A stretch of DNA of 64,000 nt from Sceloporus undulatus (Eukaryota; Chordata; Lepidosauria; Squamata; Phrynosomatidae): contig NC_056527.1 of assembly GCF_019175285.1 (NCBI RefSeq), positions 117,013,902 through 117,077,901 on the forward strand, in the 5' to 3' direction. This document shows, piece after piece, positions 44,707 to 55,162 of the stretch. The notes under the pieces are model-generated. The model worked only from the letters and a program-made list of their open reading frames with translations, made no database searches and had not been told where the DNA came from. A program made the translations under genes and the position numbers. Positions within the stretch are counted from its first letter, which is position 1. Each line of letters starts with the position of its first letter.

Positions 44707-44875
44707 AAGTCGAAGGCTTTCACGGCCGGCATCCATCGTTTTTTGTGGGTTTTGGGGGCGATGCGGCCATGTTCTGGAAGAGTTTGTTCCTGACGCTTCA
44801 CCAGCATCTGTGGCTGGCATCTTCAGAGAAGATGAAGATGGTCACATAGCCCAAAAAACCCACAAAAAGCTATAG
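44707..44875. mobile_element. Palindromic MITE (AAACGTCAGGAATGAACTC family), copy 2
   Basis: AGTCGAAGGCTTTCACGGCC, GGCCATGTTCTGGAAGAGTT and a shortened right arm CACATAGCCCAAAAAACCCA. Confidence 0.75.
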
Positions 44876-44879
44876 AAAC

Positions 44880-45110
44880 ATATTTATCCAAGGGCAGAAA
44901 AGGTGCAAGGAGGGGGCCAAGCAGACCTCCCATGGATCCAGGTTCCACAGACTGGGAGCAGCTACTGAGAAGCCTCTCCCCTGAGTCCTCACCAAACATA
45001 AAACTAAAATAAAACATGGGACCAAGAGAAAGTGCTTCCCGTCGGATTTTGGAACTAAAGCTGCCTTGCATAAGAAGACGTAGAATCACAGGATTATAAA
45101 GTTGGGCCAT
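44880..45110 (-). mobile_element. L2-like LINE 3' region
   Basis: CCATGGATCCAGGTTCCACA and GGGAGCAGCTACTGAGAAGC, plus CTCCCCTGAGTCCTCACCAA, the same family as 61.78 kb. The direction is uncertain. Confidence 0.45.
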
Positions 45111-45255
45111 CATATCCAACACCTAGTTCAACGCAGGATCTCCAACTAAAGCAGCCCCATCAGGTAGCTGTCCAGCCTCTTTTTAAATGATGTCCATAGA
45201 ACTAAACATTGACATGGGTTTCTCGAAAACAATGTTATGCCACACTAATGTGATC

Positions 45256-45258
<3 letters not shown>

Positions 45259-45301
<43 letters not shown>
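45259..45301. repeat. (TA)n microsatellite
   Basis: About 42 bases of TA. Confidence 0.95.
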
Positions 45302-45303
<2 letters not shown>

Positions 45304-45384
45304 TTGGGAGATGAGAAGACTGCTATGGATGTAGCATATCTTGATTTCAGGAAGAGAAGATTAAGATGTGACACCATAGCCATC

Positions 45385-45478
45385 TGTCAGGGATGCTTTG
45401 GTTGTGAATTCCTGCATGGCAGAAGTGGGTTGGACTGGGTGGCCCTTGGGCTCTCTTCCAACTCTATGATTCTATGAA
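45385..45478 (+). mobile_element. CR1 LINE 3' terminus
   Basis: GAATTCCTGCATGGCAGAAG, GACTGGGTGGCCCTTGGGCT and CTATGATTCTATGAATT, the CR1 end with its short 3' repeat. Confidence 0.85.
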
Positions 45479-45479
45479 T

Positions 45480-46469
45480 TGGAAAGTACCCCCAGGGGCC
45501 ACCTGGACTAACCCATTTTGCAAGGGAACATAAAATGTATAGTAAGCAGAAGCATCTATTACATGCTTGTGTGTCCTTCAGCCAGCCTCAACATTCCCCA
45601 ACCTTCCTCAATGTTTTGGACCATGATTTCCATCATCCCTGGCTGTGAATGATGGGAGCTATAGTCCTGCAAATCCCCCATTAATCCTTTATTTCCTGGC
45701 ACTTCTGAATACCTGAACGCAACTGATGGAGCCTCCAGGTGCAAGAGCAGTGATGCCACCCCCCCCAAAGAAAATAAAAATGTCTCTCTCACACCCCCAG
45801 AGAGACTATAAGAGTGACAGCACTCCATCCACCTGCAGGCATCTGTTCTGCATCCTGCTATGCCTCTAACACTTAAAAATGACAACCACAACTGTCAAGT
45901 GCAAATACAGAAACATTGAGGATTGAGAGGAAGAGGGAAAGAAGGAGTCAGGGAGAAGCAGCTAACTCTGAATCAACATTATTATTATTGAACATGCATG
46001 AGCAAGCTTTCTTGCAACCTCCTCCAGCCCTTTAGCAAGGAAGGGGAACAGCGGTGGTGGGGCTGGGAGGGACATCTTTCCACCTTTGGGTATGGAGTGC
46101 CCAAAATTGCTCCCTCTCCCTGTGGAACAGGCCCAAAATGCACTTCTAGTTTTGGAAAAGGGATATTATTATTTAATGTTAAACAGTGCTGGCAGAGCCC
46201 TGCAACCGATTTGAAAGTGAACTTCCACAGTCCTGAAGGCTTCTAGAAGACTGTCACTCTTTTGTGGGGAAGGGGTAGAAAAAAGGGCAGCAGGGAGTCA
46301 GAAGGGGTCAAAGGCCACAAAAAGGGCCACAGCACCTAAAAATAATATACACAGGAAAAATATTTCACAACTTAAAACACAAACCTATAAAATCTCTACC
46401 TCCCAAATAAAATCCCCATAGGATTGATTTCTGGTTGGGGAGGCTACCCTCCGTCATTCTTCACACCCA
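45480..46469. other. Intergenic, no gene
   Basis: A likely MITE remnant at 45590-45690 (GATGGGAGCTATAGTCC). Nothing else recognised. Confidence 0.4.
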
Positions 46470-46683
46470 AATTGTTGTGTTATCTTCAAGTCGTTCCTGT
46501 CTTATGGTGACCCTAAGGCAAACCTATCATGGGGTATTCTTGGCACATTTATTCAGAGGAGACTTGCCATTGTCATCATCGAGGCTGAGAGAGTGTGACT
46601 TGCCCAGTGGGTTTACATGTCTGAGTCAGGATTCAAATCTGGTCTCCTAGTCCAACTGTCAAACCACTACATCATGCTGGCTT
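46470..46683 (-). mobile_element. tRNA-derived SINE, near full length
   Basis: TTGTTGTGTTATCTTCAAGT to CCACTACATCATGCTGGCTT, reverse orientation. Confidence 0.85.
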
Positions 46684-46689
46684 TCCTTC

Positions 46690-47490
46690 ACCGATACGAA
46701 ATACTCTCTATCCTTTTCTAACTGTGGATCTCCATCTTTTCACCTGCCCTGTATATGTCCTCCTGGGCCAGACACCACTCTGCCTGCTCAGATGCAACCC
46801 TAAATGCCCTCTTTTCTCCCTTTGGCATTCTCCCCATCCCCTCCTCCTTTGCACCCCATTTTCATTTCCTAACCCCTCCTTACCACACTTTGATACCCAT
46901 GGACACCCCCCTGTTTAAAACTATCTGGTCTGAGCAAGGGACCCACCGCTCTCATGCTCACTGGCCATACGTGGGCCACATTTCCATTCTGTGGGCCACA
47001 TGTGGCCTGCTGCTTTTCCACGACCAACCAAAATCAAAACCCTTCTAGGCTTGTATGAAAGGCCCCCTCCCACAAAGAAAAAAAGGCACCCCTGAATAAC
47101 TCACCACCGGTCCAGGCGTTGCGGAAAGCAAAAACTGGCTTCGGTTGGGGTGCTCCTGTGTGGCCCCTGCCACCCCCACCCCTGGCGCCTCAGGGCTTGG
47201 CAAGCACCTGGCACCAAGTGTCAGGCTGGATCCGGAGGACGGCCAGCAGTGGGATTTAGGAAGGGGGGGGGTGGTTTGGCTCTAGCAATCCTTTCGGGCT
47301 AAGATTAGCTCCCCCAGCAAAGCCAGGGCTGGGATGGAAATGGACACAGCAGCAACCTGTCACAGGTCATTAAGGAAATCTCTACTGCTTTGTCAAAGAG
47401 TCAAAGGGCGCTTGGAACTCGCAGGCAATTCGGAAAGGTTCCCACACGGCAAGCTCTGTGCCTTTCCAGGCTTTTTGGAAAGATGTAAAA
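46690..47490. other. GC-rich unique-looking stretch
   Basis: About 47100-47340 is GC-rich and free of recognisable repeats, and has a GCTAATCTT sequence (- strand, at 47301-47309) that fits the OTX/CRX core. No gene seen. Confidence 0.35.
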
Positions 47491-47491
47491 C

Positions 47492-47650
47492 AGGTGGTTT
47501 AATGGTGGCAGTGTCTCCTTCGTTGGACGTTTTTAAACAGTGGCTGGATGGTCATCTGTCAGGGGTGCTTTGACTGTGTATTCTGCATGGAAGATTGGGG
47601 TTGGATTGGATGGCCCTTGGGGTCCCTCCGAACACTAAGATTCTATGACT
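47492..47650 (+). mobile_element. CR1 LINE, ORF2 end plus 3' UTR
   Basis: Reads VSPSLDVFKQWLDGHLSGVL (ORF2 terminus with stop), then GGGTTGGATTGGATGGCCCT and AAGATTCTATGAC. Confidence 0.88.
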
Positions 47651-47694
47651 TCACAGGCAAGAAAGACAAAAGGGAGCCAAATTGCTCCATTTCA

Positions 47695-47941
47695 TTGGAG
47701 TTTATCACACAAAGGAAATCGGAGTTTATCCCGTGAATATCCTGGAAAATATAGCATAATTACGTGAAACTTCATCCACCATCTTGAGGGGGAGAGAGGC
47801 AGGCTGGCTCCATCAGGCCTGCCTGGAAGAAGACAAGCTCTCCCTTCATCCACCTTCTTGAGGGAGAGAGATTGTATTGTATTGCATTTTTGTTTTGTAC
47901 ACCGCTATGATCATTGCGGAATAGCGGTCTATAAATAAAAT

Positions 47942-47981
<40 letters not shown>

Positions 47982-48172
47982 GGCGTTGCACAAAACCTGC
48001 CATTAAAGTGGTCACAAAGAAGCATTAAAGCACACCTTTTTACTTTTGGGACTTCAGCGACAATGCATTTGTGCAATGACTCACCATTTTTGCTTTATTT
48101 GCAGAATGCAATCAATGCGCTTTAATCTCTCTTTAATGCCAAAATTAGCCCCAGTGTGATAAAACTCCACTG
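47695..48172. mobile_element. GAGTTTATCACAC-family MITE with an inserted LINE tail
   Basis: GGAGTTTATCACACAAAGGA at left and CCCCAGTGTGATAAAACTCC at right; interior equals the reverse of the 6.5 kb copy (CTTTAATCTCTCTTTAATGC). A LINE-like end with (TTA)n splits it at about 47771-47980. Confidence 0.8.
47771..47980 (+). mobile_element. L2-like LINE 3' end nested in the MITE
   Basis: TCCACCATCTTGAGGGGGAG, CGCTATGATCATTGCGGAAT and AGCGGTCTATAAATAAAATG then (TTA)n. Its first phrase (reversed) is the same as the 43.3 kb tandem unit. Confidence 0.7.
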
Positions 48173-49496
48173 ATTCACTTGCATAGGAAATCTTTGGAAT
48201 TTCACAGAACTCTGTGTCGGGCCGGAAGAAAGTTGTGTGAAGCTCAAAACCTTGCACATTTCTGCACCAATTTGAGCAGTCAATACAACCTGATATTTTT
48301 CTCTACATCTCGGGTTCCTGGAGGTGCTCCAGAGAGTCCACAAACCAGGGGCCAAAATGGATTTCCTGCCTGTGGTTTCTTTTTGTCGACTTTGATTTTT
48401 GTCTCTCTCAATAAATTTTTAAGTAAATAAGATCTAGTTTTTTTTTAATTGTTCATTGTGATAGTTTTGTTTCATACTAGTTTCACTGTGTGTAAAAGAA
48501 TAGTCACGTTGAAACTGGCACTGCATGTCAGGCGCAACATGTGATGTTTGGAACTGAATTTCTAATGCTGAAGTAAGGTATTAGTACAAACTGAATGAAG
48601 TAAATTTCCCATACATTTTGTGTATGCAAAAATTTGGTGCTTATGTGTTTAATGTGTATTGGGATTGATAGCTTTAAGCAGATTATAAAATGCCAAGTGA
48701 CACCTTCCCAAAAAAGGTTAACAACTACTGATATACATATTATCTCTAGCATTTGAAACATCCCTAGAAAAGTTAATATTTGTGAAGCAATGACTTAGGG
48801 CAGGAATGTAGAATAACTGGTTTGTTGGCATTAATAAGAATGAAGTATGCTAGAGTTGCCAACTTTTTTTGTGGACCTTCTCCTGTGTCACTGGATTGGC
48901 GCACAGAAATTTAGCAAGCAAAGCTTGCAAATTGCTAGTTGCCGTCTCAATAAAAAGATTGCCTCCTGGATTTTCTGGGTTAATAGGCTTCTGTTTGAAG
49001 TCCCAGAAGCAAGATCACTTAAAAATGAATTGGCAGCCCAGCTGAAAGCGAGAGAGTGCAAAATCAGAGCACAAAAGGAAATGTTTCAGACATGAAATGA
49101 GAATTTGGTTTCATCTGGAAAACTCTGAATATCTTAGTCCTGTTGAAATATTTTCAATTTTTGGTAAAAATCAGTATAAATCCTATAAGTTGCCAATTGT
49201 TCAAGTATTAAAACCCAATGTGTGTAAAGAATACTCACATTGAAACTGCCACGTGTCAGGCACAACATGCAACGTTTGGAACTGAATTTCCAAATACTGA
49301 AAGAATATATTAATTCAAATTATTTTAATGATTAATTTAACGTTTTAAAATGTTTTTATCATTGTTATGTAGGGATTATTATTTGTTAAGGGAGGGAGGG
49401 AGGGGATAACTGGGATTATTTTGTATTTTATAACTTTTTTTATAAAATGCTTTGATCCAGATGGAGAAGAGGGGCAAACATTATAATTATTATTAC
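48173..49496. other. Intergenic with a duplicated block
   Basis: CACGTTGAAACTGGCACTGC with CATGTGATGTTTGGAACTGA (48505-48560) recurs as CACATTGAAACTGCCACGTG and CATGCAACGTTTGGAACTGA (49227-49290). This could be one repeat family or a local duplication about 720 bases apart. No gene. Confidence 0.5.
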
Positions 49497-49676
49497 AAAT
49501 GCCTAGAGAAGTGTTTTCTCCAGGTCTCTCTAAGTCCTCCGGTGCAACTCTATAGTCAACTTCTTCCAGCACAATTTCTCTGGAGGACCTAGAGATTCCT
49601 AGAGAGATAATATGAATCAAATGTGCAAATAATCAAGCTGGCAAAAGTCAAAGCCACCAAAGTGGAGGGCCGAGTG
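49497..49676 (+). mobile_element. Second Tigger-like family, right part
   Basis: AGAGAAGTGTTTTCTCCAGG, CTGGAGGACCTAGAGATTCC and AAGTGGAGGGCCGAGTG before TA. Confidence 0.7.
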
Positions 49677-49679
49677 TAT

Positions 49680-50327
49680 ATACCATCATCCCCATCTCAG
49701 TTTTGTGGATGCACTTCCATCTACCGCCATCAGGAGGCGCTTGGACACCTTGCAGTGGCCGCCATTCTCCTGCTGCCATTGGCCCAGGGCTGGCTGGCTT
49801 GGGATGCTGAACTTGGCAAGGGATGGAGAGGCCAGATTTGGCCTTGGCTTGGGCCCAGCCTGGAGCCCTTCCAAGGACAAACGGTCATCCTTAATAAAGG
49901 CAGATGGTTACCTGGGAGCTGGGCGAAAAGGAAGGAGGGTGCCCCTTTGGGGGAGAGGCTTGTGGGCAGAAGTACGCAGGGTACGGCTTCACCCACACAG
50001 AAAGGCTGACGCCTCACCTGTTGGGTTCCTGCCTGCCAATGCCTAGGTTCACAGTCGCAAGCAAAAGAAGCGGCTGCTTCTAGGTCCTTCCTGTGCATTT
50101 CTAGGTCTCCACTACCAGCTGGATTTCTGCCTGGCACTGTCTAGTTTTTCTAGATTCACAGTTACAAGCAAAAGGAGCTGTGTATTTCTTGTTCTCCTTC
50201 ACCATCTGGATTTCTGCCTGTCAGTGCCTACTTTCCTAGCTTTACAACCACAAACAAAAGAAGTGGCTTCTCTCCTGTGTATTTCTAGGTCTCCTTCACC
50301 GGATGGATTCCTGCCTGTCATTGCATC
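49680..50327. other. Intergenic with about 110-bp diverged tandem phrases
   Basis: TTCCTGCCTGCCAATGCCTA, TTTCTGCCTGGCACTGTC, TTTCTGCCTGTCAGTGCCTA and TTCCTGCCTGTCATTGC occur at about 50025, 50125, 50211 and 50308, each near AAGCAAAAGAAG and CCTGTGTATTTCTAGGTCTC phrases; a further unit follows the MITE at about 50596. So a low-copy tandem array interrupted by a MITE. Confidence 0.6.
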
Positions 50328-50520
50328 CACATTGGAGAAATAACCCAGTTTGGCACCACTTTAACTCTTCCTGGCTCAAATCTATGGAATTCTGGGAGTT
50401 GGAGTTTGTTGTGGGGCCCAGAGCAGAGCTCTGCAGAACTCCCAGAATTCCATAGTCTTGAGCCAGGGCAGTTAAAGCAGTGCCAAACCGGGTTATTTCT
50501 CCAGTGTGGATGCAGGCTTA
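50328..50520. mobile_element. Complete palindromic MITE, GGAGAAATAACC family
   Basis: GCATCCACATTGGAGAAATA to TTTCTCCAGTGTGGATGCAG, arms paired through TATGGAATTCTGGGAGTTGG and CTCCCAGAATTCCATAGTC. Confidence 0.85.
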
Positions 50521-50634
50521 GTTTCCCAGTCACAAGCAAAAGAAGCTTCTCCTTCTAGGTCCTTTCTCTGCATTTCGCCTTCACCTGTTGGATTCCTGCC
50601 TGTTGCTGCCTAGTTCCCTAGCTCCCTCTAGTTC

Positions 50635-50750
50635 TTCTCTCAGCCTCAAGGGAAGGCAATGGCAATCCTTCTCTGAACAGATCTTGCCAAGAAAACCCCA
50701 TGATAAGGTCGCCACAAGTCAGAAATGACTTGGAGGCACACAGCACACAC
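50635..50750 (+). mobile_element. tRNA-derived SINE, body and tail
   Basis: TTCTCTCAGCCTCAAGGGAA, TTGCCAAGAAAACCCCATGA and GACTTGGAGGCACACAGCAC. Confidence 0.75.
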
Positions 50751-50782
<32 letters not shown>

Positions 50783-50980
50783 AATATTCATAAAATAATA
50801 ATAATAATAATAATAATAATTTATTTATACTTCTCCAATTAGATCAAGATGGCTGACAACATTAAAAGAACATTAAAATACAACAAAACTCACTATCCCA
50901 CAAACCCACCCACCTACAATAAAAAAACAATACAATTAAATTATTAAAATAAATTATTAAAACAAAGCAGGCAGTCGATG
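50751..50980 (-). mobile_element. (AAT)n and LINE-like 3' tail
   Basis: Two (AAT)n blocks at 50751-50775 and 50797-50820 then TTTATTTATACTTCTCCAAT and AGATGGCTGACAACATTAAA. Confidence 0.6.
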
Positions 50981-51303
50981 GGAAGCGACCAAGATGCTAA
51001 TGATATTGGGATGCATAGTTTACTGAGGACTACCTCATTGTTTCTAATTTCTATATGCGTGGTTGTGAAACCTGAGCGCTGAAGAAAATCAACAGACCTG
51101 AAATGCGATGCTGGAAGAGTGGACTATGGACATTGTTGTCACAATATGCCTTCGGATTGACTCTGACTTGATCCAAAACTCCTGCAGGAACAAAATCCAA
51201 GAACCACAGTCTTCAATGCCTTTCTTATGAGGACGGCTTGGATGTTTGGGAGCACTCTGTGGCACCACAGGGGCTTAGCGATGGCATCAACTAGCAAAGT
51301 GAT

Positions 51304-51536
51304 TCCCACCAGGGTCCAATGTGCACTGCAGAATTAATGCAGCTTGACGCCACGTTCAATTGCCACGGTTCCATGCTATGGAATATTCAGATTTGTAGTT
51401 TTTTGAGATATTTAGCTTTCTTTGTCAGAGAGCGCTGGTGCCACAACAAACTACAAATCCAGGATTCTGTAGGATGGAGCCATGGCAGCTAAAGTGGTGT
51501 CAAATTGCATTATTTCTGCAGTGCAGATGAGACCTA
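51304..51536. mobile_element. Palindromic MITE, ACACTGTAGAAATAA family
   Basis: TGCACTGCAGAATTAATGCA to ATTTCTGCAGTGCAGATGAG with paired CCATGCTATGGAA and AGGATGGAGCCATGG. Confidence 0.8.
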
Positions 51537-52195
51537 GGAAAGCCTTCAGGGAAGCTGCAGGTGATAGCCAATATTTAAACTCTATAAATACATCAGATTT
51601 CACAGAAAGCACTTTTGGGAGAGGGAGCAGTCATGCCAAAGGAGCAGATGGTGCAATTTGAAGGCTAGGAAATGAGGTGCTTAGAGAATGAGCAGAGGGC
51701 AGCCTTCTGACCCCAACGCCTTCCCCAGGATCGGGGTCAAGAAAATAGTTTCCAAGACCTTTGGCCTTTCACGCCAGATGGACAGAGCAGGAATCCTAAT
51801 CTGCACGGTTAGTGAATAGAGAGTCTGACCATACTTGGCATTGTAATTTATTTGATCAAGGGAAGGAGTGGGGAACCCTCGGCCTCCCAGGTGTTCACAA
51901 CTCCCAGCAGCCTGCAGGGCCAATGATAAGGGCTTATGGGCGTTACAGTCCTAAACATCTGGACAGCCAAGAACTCCCTGGCATTGGAGGATATGATTTT
52001 TTGCAGATGTGGTATAACTTTAACCAAGGTCAGGATAACCTGGGAGGTAGGTCAGCGGTAGAAAATGGGCCCTAATTGACAAATCACTAATTAACCGAAG
52101 GTGGCGACATCCTGTAGGTTTCCTACCGATGGCAGTCTGAACACTGGCGAGGCCCAGGGTGGCCTTTTAAACCACCCAGGATCATTCTAGCATTG
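51537..52195. other. Intergenic, no gene
   Basis: Nothing recognised other than a TCCCAGCAGCCTGCAGGGCC-type MITE remnant near 51900. Confidence 0.4.
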
Positions 52196-52535
52196 AAACC
52201 ATAGAAGCATAGAGTTGTAAGAGACCCCAAGGGCCATCCGGTCCAACCCTCCTTCTGCCATGCAGGAACTTACAACCAAAGCATCCCTGACAGATGACCA
52301 ACCATGCAGCCTCTGTTTAAAAACCTCTAAAGAAGGGGACTCCACCACTCTCCAAGGGAGTTGGACAGCTTTTATTCCTAATGTTTAGGTGGGATCTCTT
52401 TTCTTATACCTTTGCATCCATTGTCCCAGGTCCTGTTCTCTGGAGCAGCAGAAAACAAGCTTGCTCCGTCCTCAATGTGACACCCCTTCAAATACTTAAG
52501 CAGGGCTACCGTATCGCCTCTTAACCTTCTTAGCC
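52196..52535 (-). mobile_element. CR1 LINE, ORF2 3' end plus UTR, decayed
   Basis: Reverse strand reads LRRLRGDTVALLKYLKGCHI then [18 protein letters not shown] phrase TAGAGTTGTAAGAGACCCCA. Ends in CCCCAGTGTGATAAACTCC, a GAGTTTATC MITE end. Confidence 0.85.
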
Positions 52536-52555
52536 CCAGTGTGATAAACTCCTGT

Positions 52556-53310
52556 TTAATACGCACACTCAGAGGGTACCACTGTATGTTTATTTCCTGC
52601 TGCATTTTCCCATTAATTTCAATGGCACTTGCACTGGGAAAGGTTTCCTGCTGGATTGTGTGTCCTCCAAAACCTACTGATCTCCCAACCAGTTTCTGAG
52701 ATCCTCTCCTTTCATTTATCCTTTTGTGGCAGGTCTCTTGGCTCCCTCACCCACTTTCTTTCCTTCATGTAGACACTTTAGACTTTGATCCAAACAGCTC
52801 CCCATCTTCTTCTTAGCCCTTTCAGGAACCTTGCAACATCCCCACCTTTATGGAGGCTGGAGCTGTTTGTTTTGGACTGGGGCCTGGAGGGAGAAGATGC
52901 GGGGAAGGATCACAAGCAGAGGGGAATCTTATACCAGAATATATATTCTGCTCCATCAGGATGTGATGTGCAAAGCTGGAACAGGCTCTTGCCAAATGTA
53001 AAAAAGAGAGAAGAGAAGACACTAGGGGCATGCAATGGAGGATGTAAAGGATGAAGCAAAGGAAAACAATGCCAAAGAACTTACAAAATTGCCGTAGGCA
53101 TAACTATTTGTTGTGCACATACTAAAGGTTGGATGGATGAGAGAGTAGAAGGGGGTCTGGGGAGATTAAACTCTTGCCTTTCACCATACATACATATATA
53201 TGTGTGTGTATGAGTTAAAATGCAGTACTCACATTGACCCGTAGATAAGTTAACTCAGTTTTTTTGGGTCAATTTTTCAATCTAAATTTCTAGACTTATA
53301 CATGAACATA
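52556..53310. other. Intergenic, no gene
   Basis: No family recognised. A short ACATACATACATATATATGT tract lies at about 53185-53211. Confidence 0.4.
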
Positions 53311-53317
53311 TACAATA

Positions 53318-53510
53318 TTGCAGTTTGGCCCCACTTTAATCACCATGGCTGAATGCTCTGGAATTCTGGAATGTGTAGTTTGTTGTGGCACCCTCTGATA
53401 GGCCAGGCTGAATACCTCCCAAAACTACAGATCTCTGAAATCCATTGCGTTGAGCCATGGCGGTTAAAGTGGTGTCAAATGCAGTATTTCTGCAGGGCGG
53501 ATGCAGATCT
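53318..53510. mobile_element. Palindromic MITE, ACACTGTAGAAATAA family, left end missing
   Basis: CAGTTTGGCCCCACTTTAAT to GTATTTCTGCAGGGCGGATG. Confidence 0.75.
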
Positions 53511-53974
53511 GAGTCTCCCCCCCCCCCTCAAAATATTAGATGTTCATGCAGGAACCTAGGCCTCCATTTATTCAGTTTTCTTTGTATGCTGCCAGTCTGG
53601 GTAGCCAGAAACTTGAAGCATTAAAATGACTACAGGGGAGGAGAGGAGCTGGGAAGAGCAGGTCTCCTCCTTTTGTGCCAGTGCCAGCCATCTGCGCTTC
53701 CTTCCCGGTTTCTTGTGAGGTGGTAGCTGTGGCCAGTGGTGGTGATTCATGTTCAAAACAGGCAACCCAGATTCCCGGAGGAGGAAGGAAACTCTCTGGG
53801 TGCAAGTGCGAGAATAGAGGGGAATGTGGGTCACCCAGTGTGCAAATATGCAAGCCTCACTGAAAAGGCTTGAGGCTGTTGTTTGGGCAGGGATTGGGAA
53901 GCTTCACCACAATGGGGACCTTTGTGCTTTCGGGAACTGTGTCTAGAGGAGAATGTTAGTGTGATACTATATAG

Positions 53975-54112
53975 ACCCACCGGGTGACCTTGGGCAAGTC
54001 ACACTCTCTCAGCCTCAGGGGATGGCAATGACAAACCCTCTCTAGAAAAACCCAGGATAGGTTCCCCTTAGGGTCGCCATAAGTGGGAAATGACATGAAG
54101 GCGTATAGCAAC
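53975..54112 (+). mobile_element. tRNA-derived SINE, head missing
   Basis: CCACCGGGTGACCTTGGGCA, AGCCTCAGGGGATGGCAATG and GTGGGAAATGACATGAAGGC. Confidence 0.8.
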
Positions 54113-54275
54113 GAATATAAGGGGCAGAGTTTTGTGGCATCTGAAATATTATATTTGGTATATGGTCAGCTTTTTTGGACTTCAGCCTGTCGTTATCCTC
54201 ATAACAATCTTGTGAGGTAGGACTGAGTATAACCGAGGGAAGGAGAAAAGCAGAAGATGAATTCTGTGAGTCTTT

Positions 54276-54572
54276 GGATGCATCCACACTGTAGAAATAA
54301 TGCCTTTTGACACCACTTTCACTGTCTACAGAAGACTAGTGGGGTGTGTAGTTTGATGATGCGCCATCACTCTCTGGCAGAGAAGGCAAAAGACTTTGTA
54401 AAACTGCCATGGCTCAGTGCTATGGAATCCTGGGATATGACTTTTAAGAGATATTTAGCCTTCTCTGTGGTGCCACATCAAAACTACAAATCCCAGGATT
54501 CCATAGCATTGAGCCATGGCAGTTGAAGCGGTGTCAAACTGCATTAATTCTGCAGTGTGGCAGCAGCTTACA
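54276..54572. mobile_element. Palindromic MITE, two overlapping copies
   Basis: Begins GATGCATCCACACTGTAGAA; a second central arm pair (CAGTGCTATGGAATCCTGGG and CAGGATTCCATAGCATTGAG) follows, ending TTAATTCTGCAGTGTGGCAG. It is longer than the usual 230 bases and looks like one copy recombined with or inserted in another. Confidence 0.7.
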
Positions 54573-54996
54573 CTAACTTATTCTTTGCACTAGGACAAAC
54601 TCTGACCACTACACACCATGAAATATGCTGTCTGGGGATTATGGGATGTCCTATCTAGGTTGACCCTGCTGTTCCAACCTTTGTGTTCTTGTCACTGACC
54701 ACGTCCTTTTATCCTTAAATCTCTTCCTGGTTCTGATACTTGGACCTCAAGGGGAGCATTACCCTTAAGATAAAAGAAGGTGTCGGTCTGTGAGTTCAGT
54801 GTCTCACCAAATCCTCCTTATCAGTTCTGAAATGAAAAGATTCATACTGAGTTGTAGAAAATAAAAAAGCAGTAAAGATTTATTATACAGCAACAAAAGT
54901 TACACACGAACTCCTTGAACTCTTTCTATACTCTCAGCTTCCAACCAACCAAAGCCTTCTCCAGATCTTACCAATGCCTCTCTTTCTAACTGGCCC

Positions 54997-55162
54997 TACC
55001 AGGGTTTGATTCCCGGCTCAGCCATGAAACCCACTTGGGCAAGTCACATACTCTCAGCCTCAAACCCCTCTGAACAAACATTGCCAACAAAACCCCATGG
55101 TAGGTTCACCGTAGGGTTGCCATCAGTTGGAAACAACTTGAAGGCACACAACAACAACAAAA
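54997..55162 (+). mobile_element. tRNA-derived SINE
   Basis: CAGGGTTTGATTCCCGGCTC, ATTGCCAACAAAACCCCATG and TTGAAGGCACACAACAACAA. Confidence 0.85.

Noticed and set aside
49623-50137. Overlapping + and - frames of 113-135 codons
   Set aside because: Start inside a Tigger-like element and cover a low-copy noncoding tandem array; both strands equally open.
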